Below, one piece after another: positions 11,588 to 23,473 of a stretch of DNA of 64,000 nucleotides. The translations under genes and the position numbers were made by a program. Numbering within the stretch: position 1 is the stretch's first letter; each line of letters starts with the position of its first letter. The stretch is from Juglans regia (lineage: Eukaryota; Streptophyta; Magnoliopsida; Fagales; Juglandaceae): the NCBI RefSeq assembly GCF_001411555.2, contig NC_049907.1:9804243-9868242 (forward strand), given 5' to 3'. Under the pieces are notes generated by a model, which saw nothing but the letters and a program-made list of their open reading frames with translations, was not told where the DNA came from and ran no database searches.

Positions 11588-12414
11588 TTAATTTAAGCAT
11601 CTTGGTATGGTCCCAGAAAATGAGTTCTTGGAAAGATCCATTTTGCTTATCATCCTTAACCAACACAATTGACTCGAAATCAACCCACTGAAATGATTGC
11701 CAACTATCAAAAGTACTTTTAAGTTGAAAAGTTTGTTGATATCATCAGGGATGCTATTGGAAAGGTTGTTACTCTAATACCCAATGTCACAAGAGATGAG
11801 GAATTGAAAAGAGCTTTTGGTAATGATCCTGTGAGTTTGTTCCCTTGCAAATATAGGTTCTCTAGACTTGGTAGATACAGGCAAGAAGGTAAAGATCCCG
11901 AAACTAAGTTATAATAAAAATATATAGTGCTCCGTGCACTTAGTTCGCATGGAATCTGATCATAAAAAAGATTATTAGCCATGACAAGAGTCCACAAATA
12001 CATCATATTTTCAAACCATCGAGGGATTGTACCTGAAATGTCATTATTGCTAACATCTATATAAAATAGTGATGGCGTTGAATTATAGGTATCGATACAA
12101 TACTAGTGAATTGATTGTCATTCATATGTAGAAACTCAAAGAATGGTGACTTGAACTGCTCTAAGAAAATCTCACCATTAAAGTTGTTATAACCAAGGTT
12201 CAAAATTTTCAATAGCGTGCAGTTGGTGACCAATTCTTTTGGGACCTCACCTGAGAATTTATTGAAGGAAAAATCCAATATTTCCAAATAACTCATGTCA
12301 CTAACTGAGGATGGAAGATTACCTTCAAAATTATTCTGGTAAGGGTTTAGATACTTTACATTTGGCCAAATCCTTCCAATGTCTTCTTGAATTTTATATC
12401 TCAAGTTTTAATTA
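11588..12414 (-). pseudogene. Truncated LRR receptor-like protein fragment
   Basis: C-terminal half of an RLP ectodomain related to the gene at the left edge. Starting at 12,404 it reads through LRRs such as NFEGNLPSSVSDMSYLEILD and ELVTNCTLLKILNLGYNNF. After a frame change near 12,060 it continues from 12,006 with LVMANNLF, IPCELS and LPSLENLYLQGNKLTGSLP, then in another frame with NHFSGLISSQLCWL and NSFSGTIPRCL, ending at a stop at 11,588-11,590. No signal peptide, N-cap or transmembrane segment remains. The upstream side is cut exactly where the CACTA terminus begins at 12,415. At least two frameshifts make it non-functional. Confidence 0.85.
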
Positions 12415-12539
12415 CACTACAACAAAAATGTCATTTGGTGACGCTTTGGAATTGGTGGCAATCCCCAAACCATTACAAAAAACCAGTTTTTGTGACGGTT
12501 TATACAAGGCGTCACTAAATCCAGATGAGAATTTGGCTG

Positions 12540-12735
12540 ACATTCGAATGTAGGCAAATTTATGTTTGAACATCATATGGACATTCGAACATTAAAGATA
12601 TTTACGTGTGAACGTAATATTTTTTTGCGCCAACGTTCGAACGTTAGTTAGTGATGTTTGAAAGTTAATGAGTGACGTTCGAACATTATTGAGTGACATT
12701 CGAACATTAGTGAGTGACGTTCGAGTGCTGGATAG
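12540..12735. repeat. CACTA sub-terminal TTCGAA-type repeats, left
   Basis: Repeated short units of the form GACGTTCGAACATT / GACATTCGAACATTAG, spaced about 20-30 bp. Many contain the self-complementary hexamer TTCGAA. Confidence 0.8.
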
Positions 12736-12988
12736 AGTGTTTGGTAAATATGACTATAATTTAAATTTTAAGTAGTTTTTAAATAAAATAATGCATACTT
12801 TGTGAACAATTATTACAAATTTAAAAAGATTGAAATTTGAAGTGAAATGATTTAATATTAAAATTGGATAAACTAACATGAAAGAAAATTGAGAGTTGAA
12901 ATTCGAAACAATAGATACATTAAATAATATTAACAATACATATTTTGTAAACAAAATACAAAAGATAATAGCATTTTGTAAACAACAC

Positions 12989-13666
12989 TTAGAAGGTCAT
13001 GTTGTTCACAAATGTATGAAACTCCTCTGTCAGTGTCTCGACCTTTTGATTTAGGACATCGACACAATGTGCAATCTATGCGACAGTCTGCTCTACATGC
13101 GAGATCTGCCTATTGATCTCTCAGTCCATATGCATCGTCATCTCTGAGATGACTGCACCAACCCAAGCTGGCTGGACATCCCCTGCAGATGCACCCATAG
13201 CTGTCGACTGAGATGAGGATGTAGAATTGCTCATCTCGGTCATCAACATGAGGCTCATTATCCTCGGCCTCAACTGGGTCAGTAGAGGATGTAGATGTGC
13301 ATCCTTGCGGCCAGCGCCTGCAGCTGCTCTAGGGGTTGTGTCCCCGTGCTAAGGAGCTACTATGTCTCTAGCCTGAGCAAGAGTTATAATCTCACCCGTC
13401 TCAGCTACCCGATAGATCTTGAGTAGGTAGGCGATAACATTTGCCGAGACCTCAAACTGTACACAGTGTATAGTCACGGTGTGGGAGGATGTGTCTTGAG
13501 GCATGGAGCACATCTCCATGTAAAACTCTCGAACTATTGAGGGGTAAACCATCCCCCTCAATTAGCACATCGGGACCCATCCTCTCTTAACGAAGACGTC
13601 TCTCAGCATCTTCTGCTCCCACGTTGGCTCATCGAACTCATTGATTAATATTTCTCGGTCGGCCAT
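12989..13666 (-). pseudogene. Plant transposon-protein-like gene, antisense inside CACTA
   Basis: A single minus-strand frame of 226 codons runs from the ATG at 13,666 to the stop at 12,989 with only four in-frame stops and no frameshift needed. The segment VYPSIVREFYMEM followed by VQFEVSANVIAYLL resembles the 'putative plant transposon protein' family (Pfam Transposase_32-type, from memory). Its C-terminal part, with VETLTEEFHTF, looks like a coiled-coil tail. It is probably cargo or a second gene of the element family. It is inactive here because of the stops. Confidence 0.6.
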
Positions 13667-13819
13667 GAATGTTCGGGCCCCGAGCCGAGCAGTGTCCAGC
13701 TTGGCTCTCTCTCGGCCTCGTTTCCTTGTTGTTCATATATGAGCCATATCCTGAATTAATAAGAACAAAACATTACAACATAGTTATAAATATTTTGTAA
13801 TAAAATTAATACTATTACT

Positions 13820-14165
13820 AACAACGTTCGAACGTTTAGACGTACACATTCGAAAGTTATTAGTAAAGTTTGAACGTATAAGAGAATGCGTTTGGACAAG
13901 ACTGTCAAACACTAAAACATTCAAACGTGTTTACATTTAAACATTCGAACATGATGAGAATTGATCCACGTACAAACAAAGGAAATGTTACGTTCGAACA
14001 TTTTCCACTTAAACATTCAGACATAAGTGCATTGTTTGGAACTAAAGGGTTAACGTTCGAACGTATTCTACCACGTTCGAATGTTGGAAAGCATATAAAT
14101 TCCATGTTCAAACATCAATGACCACTTGAAACTCAACGGTCCTTAATGTTCGAAAGTTACTGTAT
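13820..14165. repeat. TTCGAA-type repeat cluster, internal left
   Basis: Dense copies of ACGTTCGAACGT-like units, for example at 13,824, 14,053 and 14,074. It belongs to the same motif family as the terminal clusters. A few more copies lie at 14,520-14,610. Confidence 0.75.
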
Positions 14166-14677
14166 AACGTTTGAACGTTACGACACACGACTCGCCATTC
14201 CCGAAATAGCAAAATACACAACATTTGGCCAAAAGCCACTGTAGAAATGAAGTATAAATTTTAAGAAAGGTTTCTACAGTGGCCATTTGGCCATTGGCAA
14301 ACCATGGTGGCCAGAAAATCAAGTTGAAGTTTTGGCCACCAATGGGAACCGAAACAACCCTAAAACTACTTGTTTTATGCTTCAAACTAGTTAAAGAGAA
14401 GGACCTACTTCTTTTGTGAAGGATGTAGTGGTCTTTGACGGTGGAGGCGATGAAAATTGATCATTTAAAATGACGGAATGGCCAAATTGCCATTCTGCCG
14501 TTGCCTTTTATACACGTAACGTTTGACGTTCGAATGTGGAATTTATTGTTTCGAAAGTATTATGTATACGTTCAAACATTTAAGTGGGAAATTCAAACGT
14601 AGCCATGTGTATTGACTAATTTTTTTTTTACTTAAATCATAGGGATAATATTATATATAAATAATATCTATTACTAG

Positions 14678-14904
14678 GGCTGCAAACAATCAGAGCGGCT
14701 CGTGAACAGTTTGAGTTCGACTCGTATAAACTCGATTCAGATTCGATTCATTTAATAAATGAGTTGCTCGCGACCACTAATATTGGTTCGAATATTAGTC
14801 AAGCTAAACTCGTATAATCTCGACTCAATTCGATTTAGGCTCGTGATAATATTCGTATAAACTTGGTTCGACTCATTATGAACTCGTCACAATACTCGTA
14901 ATGC

Positions 14905-14947
<43 letters not shown>
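14678..14947. mobile_element. hAT-type MITE fragment plus (CT)n(AT)n
   Basis: Starts TAGGGCTGCAAACAATC and continues with ACTCGTATAAACTCGATTC-type sequence. It is the same family as the element at 58,132-58,884 (TAGGGCTGTAAACAAAC, GAGTTCGTATAAAATC). The right terminus is lost and replaced by a CT/AT microsatellite at 14,904-14,947. Confidence 0.55.
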
Positions 14948-15221
14948 CTCTTACGTATATTCTTAGAATCTTACCTATATTATTTTATTGTATATATTTT
15001 GTGTTACATTTATTATTTTTTAGACATAGTATAAGTAATATATTTTGTTACTTTATGTATAATAAGGTGACGAAAGAATAATGTTAAGTTACTATACAAT
15101 AATAATGTATTAAGTTCACAAAAGAATTATTGAGTCAAATGTTTATAAAGAGTAATCAACTCTAATTTGATGTCACCATATCCGAACTTTGTATGTTTTT
15201 TATGGATTTATGCATTCAGGT

Positions 15222-16511
15222 AGTAAATCGAGATATGTTGCAGAAGATGGAAGAAGACATTACTACTATACTATGTAAATTCGAGTAGAACTTTCTACCA
15301 TCATTTTTTGATGTCATGATCCATTTAGCAATATATTTACCCCGAGAGGTACTGTTGGATGGATCGATGCAGTTTCGTCGGATGTATCTAGTTGAAAGAT
15401 ATTTGGGTCGATTGAAATGCACTGTTAGGAATACAGCCAGAGTTGAGGGTTCAATAGCAAAGGCCTATATACACGATGAATGGTTAAAATTTTAATCTCT
15501 ATATCTTCGTGGTGTTGAGACAAGATTTAATCATCAATAGTGAAATACTGATCTTGATGCTCTGCCTCCTTGTGAGCTATCAGTGTTTTCCCAGAATGTA
15601 CGACCCTTGGGAAACAGGTTACGATTTAATTGATGGAGAGTTGGGTAAAGTTCGGTGGTACGTGCCAAATAATTATTGGAAGGTTGATGACTATCTCAAG
15701 TCTGTCATTGCATGCTTCGAATAATTCTAGTTAAAAAAGTTTAACAATAACTTTTGTGTTCAAAACAATATTCTTTGGCACTTATATACAGTGAGCACAT
15801 GGATAAACTTAGGATGGAAGACTTAGAGAATATAGAGGTAAGACACGATGAAGAATTTTCCGGATGGTTTGAACAACGTGAATGAACTAAAATTACATAT
15901 ATGTTAGATTTTGAAACTTTTAACTTTGCAAAACTTTTAATAAGTATATACTATTTCAATTGATAGATTTTGAAACAACGTGCTCGTGATCCTGGATCAG
16001 TTTCTCCTTACTTGTACGCATTGGCCGTGGTCCCTCAAATAGAGCATTTCGATACACTGCATGCATGGTTTGAGGTTATAGATTCCATACTCTAGACCAT
16101 GAACGTAATAGAAAGACTCAAAACTGTAGTGTATTGGTCGAGAGGAGTCATGGAACAGATGATATTGACTATTATAGTGTCATAGGTGATAATATCGGAT
16201 TGAAGTATCTAATTGGGTCTGTAACATATGTCTTTAAATGTGATTGGCGGGATCTAGGCGGTGGTCGGGTTTCGATACATAGGGATAATCACTGTACGAG
16301 TATCAATATTGCATCTAAATGGTACGAAGATGATTCATTCGTATTGGCTTGTCAAGCTACCCAAGTCTATTACTTGATTGATCCAATAAAAAATGCTGAT
16401 GAAGATAATGGAGAGATAACTGGGCTAGTCGTACAAAAATTTATCTCTCGAAATATATATGAAGCAAGAACGAGTGCGGATTACGAGAATAGTGGAGATG
16501 AAAAGTACTAA
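15222..16511 (+). pseudogene. CACTA TNP2-type transposase, C-terminal part (DUF4218 + DUF4216)
   Basis: The DUF4218 segment begins after an AG at 15,221 and includes ILCKFE, FFDVMIHLAIYLPRE, MYLVERYLGRLK and VEGSIAKAYIHDEWL; it carries two in-frame stops and then reads SLYLRGVETRFN. A spacer segment, VRWYVPNN and EEFSGWFEQ, matches the region between the two domains. DUF4216 follows at about 16,134-16,511: GTDDIDYYSVIGD, FKCDWRDLGGG, TSINIASKWYEDDSFVLACQ and QVYYLID. The N-terminal catalytic TNP2 domain (Transposase_21) was not found upstream, so even without the stops this could not encode a full transposase. Confidence 0.85.
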
Positions 16512-16602
16512 ATATTTTTATTCATATTGGTGACTATAGAATATTATACTTTTCATAATTTATTCTAATTAATTTTCTTTATCATATTAGTCATTTTCAA
16601 GG

Positions 16603-18235
16603 ATGCCGCCAAAATGACAAAGAAGAAATGTGCCTCTTCCGCCAAGTCCAAGTCCCAAACCAGTTGAGGACTCCCACCCGAGGAATTCACTCTTGAAGAT
16701 CAAGTTAACATGCAAGAGAATGACAGCCAGTCAACACCTACCAGTAAGGAAATGTCATTGATAATTAATTATATATTAATATTTTTGTCTCAATAACTAT
16801 ATAACTATAATTATACTATTATCTATTAGTTGATGCATCTGCTCGTCATGGTCGTGGCTATACACGTGGCATTTCTCTTGAGAAAAAAGGAAGGCACGGA
16901 AAACTCAAGGTCACCATTCCTAATAATTCCATTGGAGGAGTGGATGAAAGTGTAGCAGCGCTTTCCTCCTCTATTGGCATAGTAGTCCGAGCTTATGCTC
17001 CATTTTATGTGTGATCACGATGAGATGTTCCGAATGAGATTAAGGAGCACATCCGGAGTCGTGTATTGGTGAGTTTACTTTGAGAGTACATATTTTTCAC
17101 ATAGATTAGTATATCATATTTTTGACGTAATTCACTTATTAGGATGAATTCGACTTCGATTTTGGCAGTAGCGAGGATTCGAGAACTATGAATGAGTTGA
17201 TGGCTACACTATTCCAATGTCATAAGGGACGATGTCATGACCACTTGAAGAAGCTTGAGATGTTGGAAGAGGCTGAGCAGTCCATTTTCTAGCAGATGAA
17301 GTTAGACGATTGGAGAAAGTGTTGTGATCTTTTCACAACTCTAGATCATTAGGTATTCTAGATTTATATCTTTTAATTATTTACATTTATATTTTTTCTA
17401 TATATTATATGTATATATATTAGAATTAACATTCTTAATTAATTTTTTAGCACTTAAGTTGTACAAATGCACAGAATAGATCGCTCTGACTGTCTACTAT
17501 CGTGCCGGTTCAAGGTCATTTCACCTTCTTGTTGATAAAATGATAATTAATAAATTATAGAATTCATTTATCTTTCTGATATTCTTTTATTTAAGTACTA
17601 ACATCCTTTTAAAATTGCTAATGTCGCTTTGTTAGAAACGTGATGATTCTAAAAACTTTTCTCTCATTTATGTCTATGTTGCTGCTCACACTAATGAACG
17701 CAGTGAGTGGATGGATCTTGCCGCAGTAAATAATTATGTAAGTGGTGTTACTTTTGTTAAATAAATGATGCAATATGTGAATAATTTATTTTTTATTTGT
17801 ATTTCTTTTAATACGTTACTTATTGTATGTTTTCTATCAAATTGCAGGAAAAAATGATGGAGATGTAGTCAGCTTCTGGGGAAGCATCTCCAAGTGACAT
17901 TGACATATTCACACAAGTATTCGGGCCCAAGTCTAGTATGGTAAGAGGTTTGGGATGATCTTTCAAGCATTCTGGTTCATCCTCCTCAACCTCATCGACT
18001 TTACAAATTAATAATTTTACCAAAGATTTAGAAGTTGCACGACGCGAGAATGAGTATATGAGGTTGAGACTGCAAGAGTTGGAGTCCCTCTTAGAGCGAC
18101 AGTCTCATTTAGAGACGCGTTTGCAGGACCAATAGAGAGATTATGAGGAAAGAATATGCAGTGAAGTCCAAGAGCAAGTGTAGCAGGAAATGATGGTGCA
18201 AATAGAGCGTGTTATGTCATTGCAACAGAATGTTT
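16603..18235 (+). pseudogene. CACTA second-gene remnant (Transposase_24, TNPA-like)
   Basis: It reads from MPPK (16,603) through a proline-rich N-terminus, with a stop at codon 5. The conserved RGYTRGISLEKKGRHGKLKV segment follows a splice-acceptor-like AG near 16,830. FDFGSSEDSRTMNEL, DDWRKCCDLF, a SEWMDLAAVNNY segment and a coiled-coil-like tail (EYMRLRLQELESLLERQ) come next. Several exon-like blocks are separated by AT-rich introns with GT/AG borders. Multiple stops are present. In CACTA elements this product is the DNA-binding partner of the transposase, thought to recognise sub-terminal motifs. Confidence 0.75.
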
Positions 18236-18237
18236 TT

Positions 18238-18725
18238 TTATTTACGTTCGAATGTAAATAAAAAACATTCGTACATTGGTTCACATTTGAACCAAAGTTC
18301 GAACATAATTACACAACATTCTAACGTACGACTCAACGTTCGAATGTACTCACCCTCAAAGGAACAAAACGTTCGAATGTTTAAACGATTAACGTTCGAA
18401 CAAACCTCCAAACGTACCACTTAGGTTCGAACGCTTCTTCATTAACATTCGAACTAACGTCTAAACATTAAACCCGTTAAGTTCGTACATTGGTCCATTA
18501 ATGTTCGAACGAAAATTTGAATGTTTATTGTAGTTAACGATCAGACGTATAAACGTTCAAACGTAAATATGATACGTTCGAACTATAATCAATGAACGTC
18601 AACTTCTGTTATTCGAATGCCAATTGGTCGGTTTGATGTTTGAATGTTTGATTAGACGTCCGAACGTTACTTTCTGTGACAGATCTCAACCATCACAATA
18701 AAAGGGAACGTTCAAACGTTACACC
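18238..18725. repeat. TTCGAA-type repeat cluster, right sub-terminal
   Basis: At least 15 units of ACGTTCGAACG/AACATTCGAAC, both strands being nearly equivalent because the core is palindromic. Short GTGAYGGTT/ACTGTCACC hairpin-like motifs follow, up to the CACTA end. Confidence 0.8.
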
Positions 18726-18944
18726 AAACGGAACACCTCCAACCATCACTAAAAATATTTTTAGCGACGGTTCAAGAATAAACTGTCACCAATTATTTTC
18801 TGTGATGCACATTAGGTGACGGTCGTGGTGACGATTTCAAACTGTTACCAAATGTCTTTAGTGATGTTTTGGTTATTTTTTGTGACAGTTTCCTCTGTCA
18901 CAAAAGACATATTGGGTTGTAGTGACAAAGTATGTGTTCAATAA

Positions 18945-20206
18945 AATATTTACGTAGGTTACGTGATTATTTTATAGATGATGATTGATATTCCCTTGGC
19001 ACTATTGTAAGAAACTTCAGAGAAATTAAAGAGGCCAAGTAATGGGGGTTCATATTCTAGACTTTGTATAAAATGAACAGACTGAGGTTGATTTCATGAA
19101 AAGTATGCATGTTTTGTTCTAAAAAGAAAACTTGAAAACAACCTACGTCATTTTATCTGCATTACTCATGTAATCTGTATAGGAAGAGAAATATATTTTT
19201 TGTCATGACTGGTGAAGACATGAGCTATCTTTTGCATTATGTTTCTTGACCATGCAAAAAATAGTGAATATGAAAATTTATGCATAATTATATAAAGATT
19301 ATCTGATTTTGTTGTGTTCCGAATATGTTCTGTACTCCAATATGATATGATGTGATTTCTGGAAACCTCTAGTATGACATTTTGTTTAAGTTCTGTTTTG
19401 ACCTTGCTACAGGTATAAAACTGTGGCCTCTATTCGGGTTGGTACTAACTTTTCTATTTCTAGTGCACCCACTTTGGAAGTAAAGTGCTTTTTTAAGTGG
19501 TCTTTCATGTGTGCACACTCGGGGCTCCGAGAATAATAAGAGAAGATTTCACATTTTGTTTCTGCTCGGTTGGTTGTCAGGGCTTGCACTGCCCTACCAT
19601 AGGGGTTAAACATGGAATTATATTTCTGATGTGATGTTTCAGTTATGCTATGTCAAAACATTTTTGAAGAAGAACATTTTTAAGTTTCACTCTCATATTT
19701 TTGATAACATGTTTTGATTCTGCACTATGAAAATAAAAATATTTTGTTTTACATTCTGAACTCTGTAAATGCTCATGTTTACATACTAGTATATGTTCTC
19801 TACTTACTGAGTGATTGATAACTCACCCCTTATCTTCACAATATTTTTCAGATAATTTTGATCGTTCAGCTGAAAATTAAGAGTAGGAAGTGTTAGCAAG
19901 GTTTGATAATCGTAGAGGAATACGTGTCAAAGGATACAAGTATTTATTGGAGAGTCCTATTTAGTAGATTTATGATTTTATGTTATTTTGATATTTTAAG
20001 TCATGGATATTTTCAAGTCTTTGTAGAGATTTTAATTTAGTTTATTGAGGTATTTCTTTGGAGACCATGTGGAGAAACATGGATATTTGTGTTGAATAAG
20101 TAAATTAATATTTTTATAGTCTTTGGAGTATATAAAATTGTGTCGTTGGAGATGATTTTAGGTAACAAGAGTTAACTCTCCGGAAGTCCAGGACTGAAGC
20201 GTTACA
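18945..20206 (+). mobile_element. Solo-LTR-like repeat, copy A (5' truncated)
   Basis: Shares ordered blocks with copies at 23,154-26,612 and 28,328-31,211: TACGTGATTATTTTATAG, TCTGCATTACTCATG, TTGATAACTCACCCCTTA, and the 3' end AGTTAACTCTCCGG...GCGTTACA. Its 5' two-thirds are missing; the sequence begins about 20 bp after the CACTA end. Non-coding. Confidence 0.7.
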
Positions 20207-21060
20207 TCTTATGTTCTTTTGAAAAGATTGTTTACCAAGATTCCAAAAAATCATCTATAGGATAATTTGAAGTAAATTTTACTGCACTTCATCATGCCCT
20301 GGCTGGTCTTGAATTCAATGGCCTAACTCCTATGCTGATCAGATTTACATATAATAGATCTCGTAACGATTTTTGCTATCCATGTGAAGGTATTTGGGTA
20401 TCATTAGATACTATAAACGCTATAAGATCCATTTCGTGTGTCCATATCTTCCACTTGAGGTCTTTAAGTTTGGATAAAAACTTGATAGGGATCTTGATTC
20501 GTGTCTTACATCACTCCCAATGTAAAACCTTTGTCATATTTATCTACTGCTTGCAATCTACTACTCGATGACCCAACTCACCACACTTGAAGCATCGTGT
20601 CCAAGAACTCGTAGATGCAATAAGTGATGGACTAGTACTGTGGCGTCTACTATCACTACTTCCTCCCATTAAATTATATTGTGATGCCAACTGATCTTCG
20701 TAGTCCATTAAATTAATATGTGCAAATAATCAATAGAGCTCAAATGTATAATAATGTGCTCCATATATTGGAGAGGTGACTATAAAAAGTGTAGTTTATG
20801 CGCTACAAAGCATTTGTGTAGCAATGTGGTTCTTGATGGAGGTTGGATCGTTGACTTTCAACTTTCTAGGATGAGAGTGTGAGAGCTGATGATCATTATT
20901 CATTCATGTTCTTTTGTTTCGTGACAAAAAGATGAATATCTCATAATTGAAGTAAAATTTTTAAAATATACATACTTTACAATTCTGTTTAAACAAAAAT
21001 GCCATTATTTTTATTTTGAAGTTTAAATCTAAAATTAAAAAATAAAACTTATGAAAATAA
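20207..21060. repeat. Dispersed repeat, copy 1 (second copy at 51,990-54,460)
   Basis: Blocks at 20,210-20,530, 20,530-20,710 and 20,910-21,030 recur in the same order at 51,990-52,290, 53,648-53,940 and 54,330-54,460, for example AATCATCTATAGGATAATTT and GGCTGGTCTTGAATTCAATG. This copy contains a gag zinc-knuckle remnant on the minus strand, so a retrotransposon origin is likely. Confidence 0.65.
20544..20669 (-). pseudogene. Retrotransposon gag zinc-knuckle fragment
   Basis: A 41-codon frame with a serine/threonine-rich lead-in and then CFKCGELGHRVVDC, a perfect C-x2-C-x4-H-x4-C nucleic-acid-binding knuckle of retroelement gag. Stop at 20,544-20,546. Only this end of the protein survives. 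Confidence 0.7.
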
Positions 21061-21362
21061 AAAAAAATAAAGGAAATTGTTGGTTGACCACCTATCAAGC
21101 CTAGGGACCCCAACAGAATACCTTCCATAGGATCGGCCACCCTTGTAGCCACCACGAGAGTGGTCGTGGCCATCTTTTGGGCACAAGGGTGGTCGGACCA
21201 CCCTGGCCAACCCCATGCTCATGACCACCCCCATGGGTTTTGGTGGCCGTCTTCAACTAGCTACCAACAATTTTTTTTTTTAAATAATAAAATGTATTTC
21301 TATAAATTATATGTCCATAGTTGTAAAAAATTAAATTCTTTGTTTGAAATTTTTTTAGCATA
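21061..21362. repeat. Segment rich in GTGGTCG/CGACCAC inverted motifs
   Basis: Contains repeated complementary motifs (GTGGTCGTGGCC, GGGTGGTCGGACCACCC, ACCACCCCCATGGG) flanked by AT-rich arms and an outer AGGTGGTC/GACCACCT pair. It could be a small foldback element. The motif resembles the GGTGGTCG blocks of the element at 4335-5239. Confidence 0.4.
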
Positions 21363-21399
21363 GGTGGTCAAAATCGAGCCACCATGAAGTGGCCTCAAG

Positions 21400-22135
21400 G
21401 GGCTTCACCTTTGGGCAAATAAATCTCTTCTCTAACAACTCCTTAATTTGTGCTTTCAACTCCTTTAACTCTGTTGGAGACATTCTATAGGAACCCTATG
21501 AATTGGAGTTGTAAGTAGCTTTAGTTCCATAACAAACTCAGTTCCTAATTCGGGGGTAACCCTCGTAAATCATTTGCATACACTTCTGGAAGATCCTCAA
21601 TCACTAGTACTCCTTGAACTCTCTTACTCTCATTTGACTTATCTACAACTAACATCAGATAATCGATGCACCATCAGCGATACATCTTCTATTTTGCAGG
21701 GTTGAAATTACTAGCTGGCTAGCTCAAATGATGTTTCCCACATAACAAACCCTATATGTAGCTAATGGTTTAAACATAACTTTTATTCAACAGCAATCTA
21801 TCATAGCGTAGTGTCTAAGTAACCTGTCCATACACAAAATCATATTAAGTCTCATCAAATGGAAAATGACAAAAGATGCTCTTAAAACGTGTCCCTCCAC
21901 CTCAATAGGACAGTTTTTAACCACATGGCTGCAACGAAATGTTTTCCCATCAGGAATTGTCACCACAACTTTCCAAGGTAACAACTTTGTCTGTATTTTG
22001 CACATTCGCACAAAAGTTGAAGACAAAGGATTGCGATGCATCCGAATCGAACAATGAGTAAGTCATGTATTGTAACAGGTTGACATTACCTAACATTGGT
22101 AATATTACACTACCATTAACTAACAGATCAAACAA
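21400..22135 (-). pseudogene. Gypsy protease and RT-start remnant
   Basis: On the minus strand 22,135-21,950 reads LLQYMTYSLFDSDASQSFVF (retropepsin D-S-G-A-S region, with G changed to D). A frameshift leads to 22,041-21,787 with LLPWKVVVTIPDGKTF, LMRLNMILCMDRL and HYAMIDC, which matches the Gypsy protease end (LGMDWL...A-x-IDC). Further down, about 21,700-21,430, EDLPEVY and GLPP mark the approach to reverse transcriptase, with stops and frameshifts. It is truncated before the catalytic RT motifs. Confidence 0.8.
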
Positions 22136-23416
22136 TTATTAACTAACCATTAAGACAAGAAAGGTCGTAGTGATATAGGTGATTACTCCTACTTACTCAG
22201 CTTCCACCCTGTGATGCCCCTAAACCCTACCTATGCTTGGGATTTGGCAGAGATCAAAGCGTCGGGACATGCAGCACTGGAAAATAACTAACATGTAATG
22301 CATCTAGCATATTTCTAGCAGTATGAATGAATCGCATCTGAAAATAACTATGTTCATCATTAGTACCAAAACAAACTAGTGACCGCAAATTAAAATTTCA
22401 CTTCCAAAATATAGCATATTTGTTTGTGGTCCATGCTCAAATACATAATCTAAAACTTAAACTGTTGCAGTGGAGTATCATGCTCCTTATGTTACAATCA
22501 TAACATCAAAAGGATTTCCCATGTTTCATCATTAAGAGTATAAAAATTTCCAAAAATAGCAAAAGAAATTCCATTATTCCATCATGATCAGGTTCCTCAT
22601 CAGTCAACCTCATCCAAACTAGTTTGCTCCTCCTCATCCTTACCGATCACTTCTTCCCTTGTCACAACATCTACCATAATGGGGTGGGAATGGTAGTGAG
22701 ATTGTGAGGGCGAGATTTATTTAAATCTCAATAAGTTATGTCACAAACATACATAAAGATAATATAAGCATGACTAATAATATATATGAAATGTATGCAT
22801 GAACAGGAACCCCCTATCCAAGACCATCAATATCCTATCCAAGCGCAATAGAGGAAACAGACTTTATCAACCTAAGGGATTCCCCTCGCACCGGGGTGTC
22901 TCCCTAGAAAGGTAGCCTCCTTGACGAGCGCAGCAGAGGAAACAAACATCATCAACCCTATCCAGGACCGTTACTATCCCATCCGAGTTCGTTGATAGAT
23001 ATTCATCAACCTCTGGGATTCCACTCCATATTTACTTACTTCAGAGTGAATAGGGGAGTCCCAATAGGATAATCTCCCATCTTGTGTATGTGAGTGCCTT
23101 TGTCGCGATTGTGAATGCCTGTGTGGCAAATATCTATGTATGATCACCTCTATTGTAATACCCAAGCCCTAGCCCAGGCCCATGAGGGCCCAACATTGGA
23201 GGCTAAATGACATTGTTCGGTATGCATCCCTCTTCTTTCATTTTTCTTCCCAGACGGTTCCCCTCTCCTCGAATCTTCGTCCTCCCCATTAGTGATTTAC
23301 TTCTTCCCCATTTTCTCCTCCCCAATCCCACCTTCCCCACATACTTTCAATGTTTCTCACCCCAATTTTCTCTTAACAGACCCACTCTCCCTCCCTCTCC
23401 CTCTCCCTAAGTTTTT

Positions 23417-23420
<4 letters not shown>

Positions 23421-23471
<51 letters not shown>
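23421..23471. repeat. (CT)n microsatellite
   Basis: About 25 uninterrupted CT units. Confidence 0.97.

Positions 23472-23473
<2 letters not shown>

Larger units (their letters stand above)
12415..18924 (+). mobile_element. CACTA (En/Spm) transposon, decayed
   Basis: The ends are CACTACAACAAAAATGTC (left) and, as reverse complement of the right end, CACTACAACCCAATATGTC, the hallmark CACTA termini. Both flanks carry sub-terminal GTGACGGT/TTTGTGACAG inverted motifs. Inside are decayed genes for TNP2-type (DUF4218/DUF4216) and Transposase_24-type proteins in + orientation and a transposon-protein-like frame on the minus strand. The adjoining triplets, TTA (left) and ACA (right), do not match, so the 3-bp duplication is lost or one flank has been rearranged. 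The right flank is an unrelated truncated repeat, which supports rearrangement. Confidence 0.88.
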
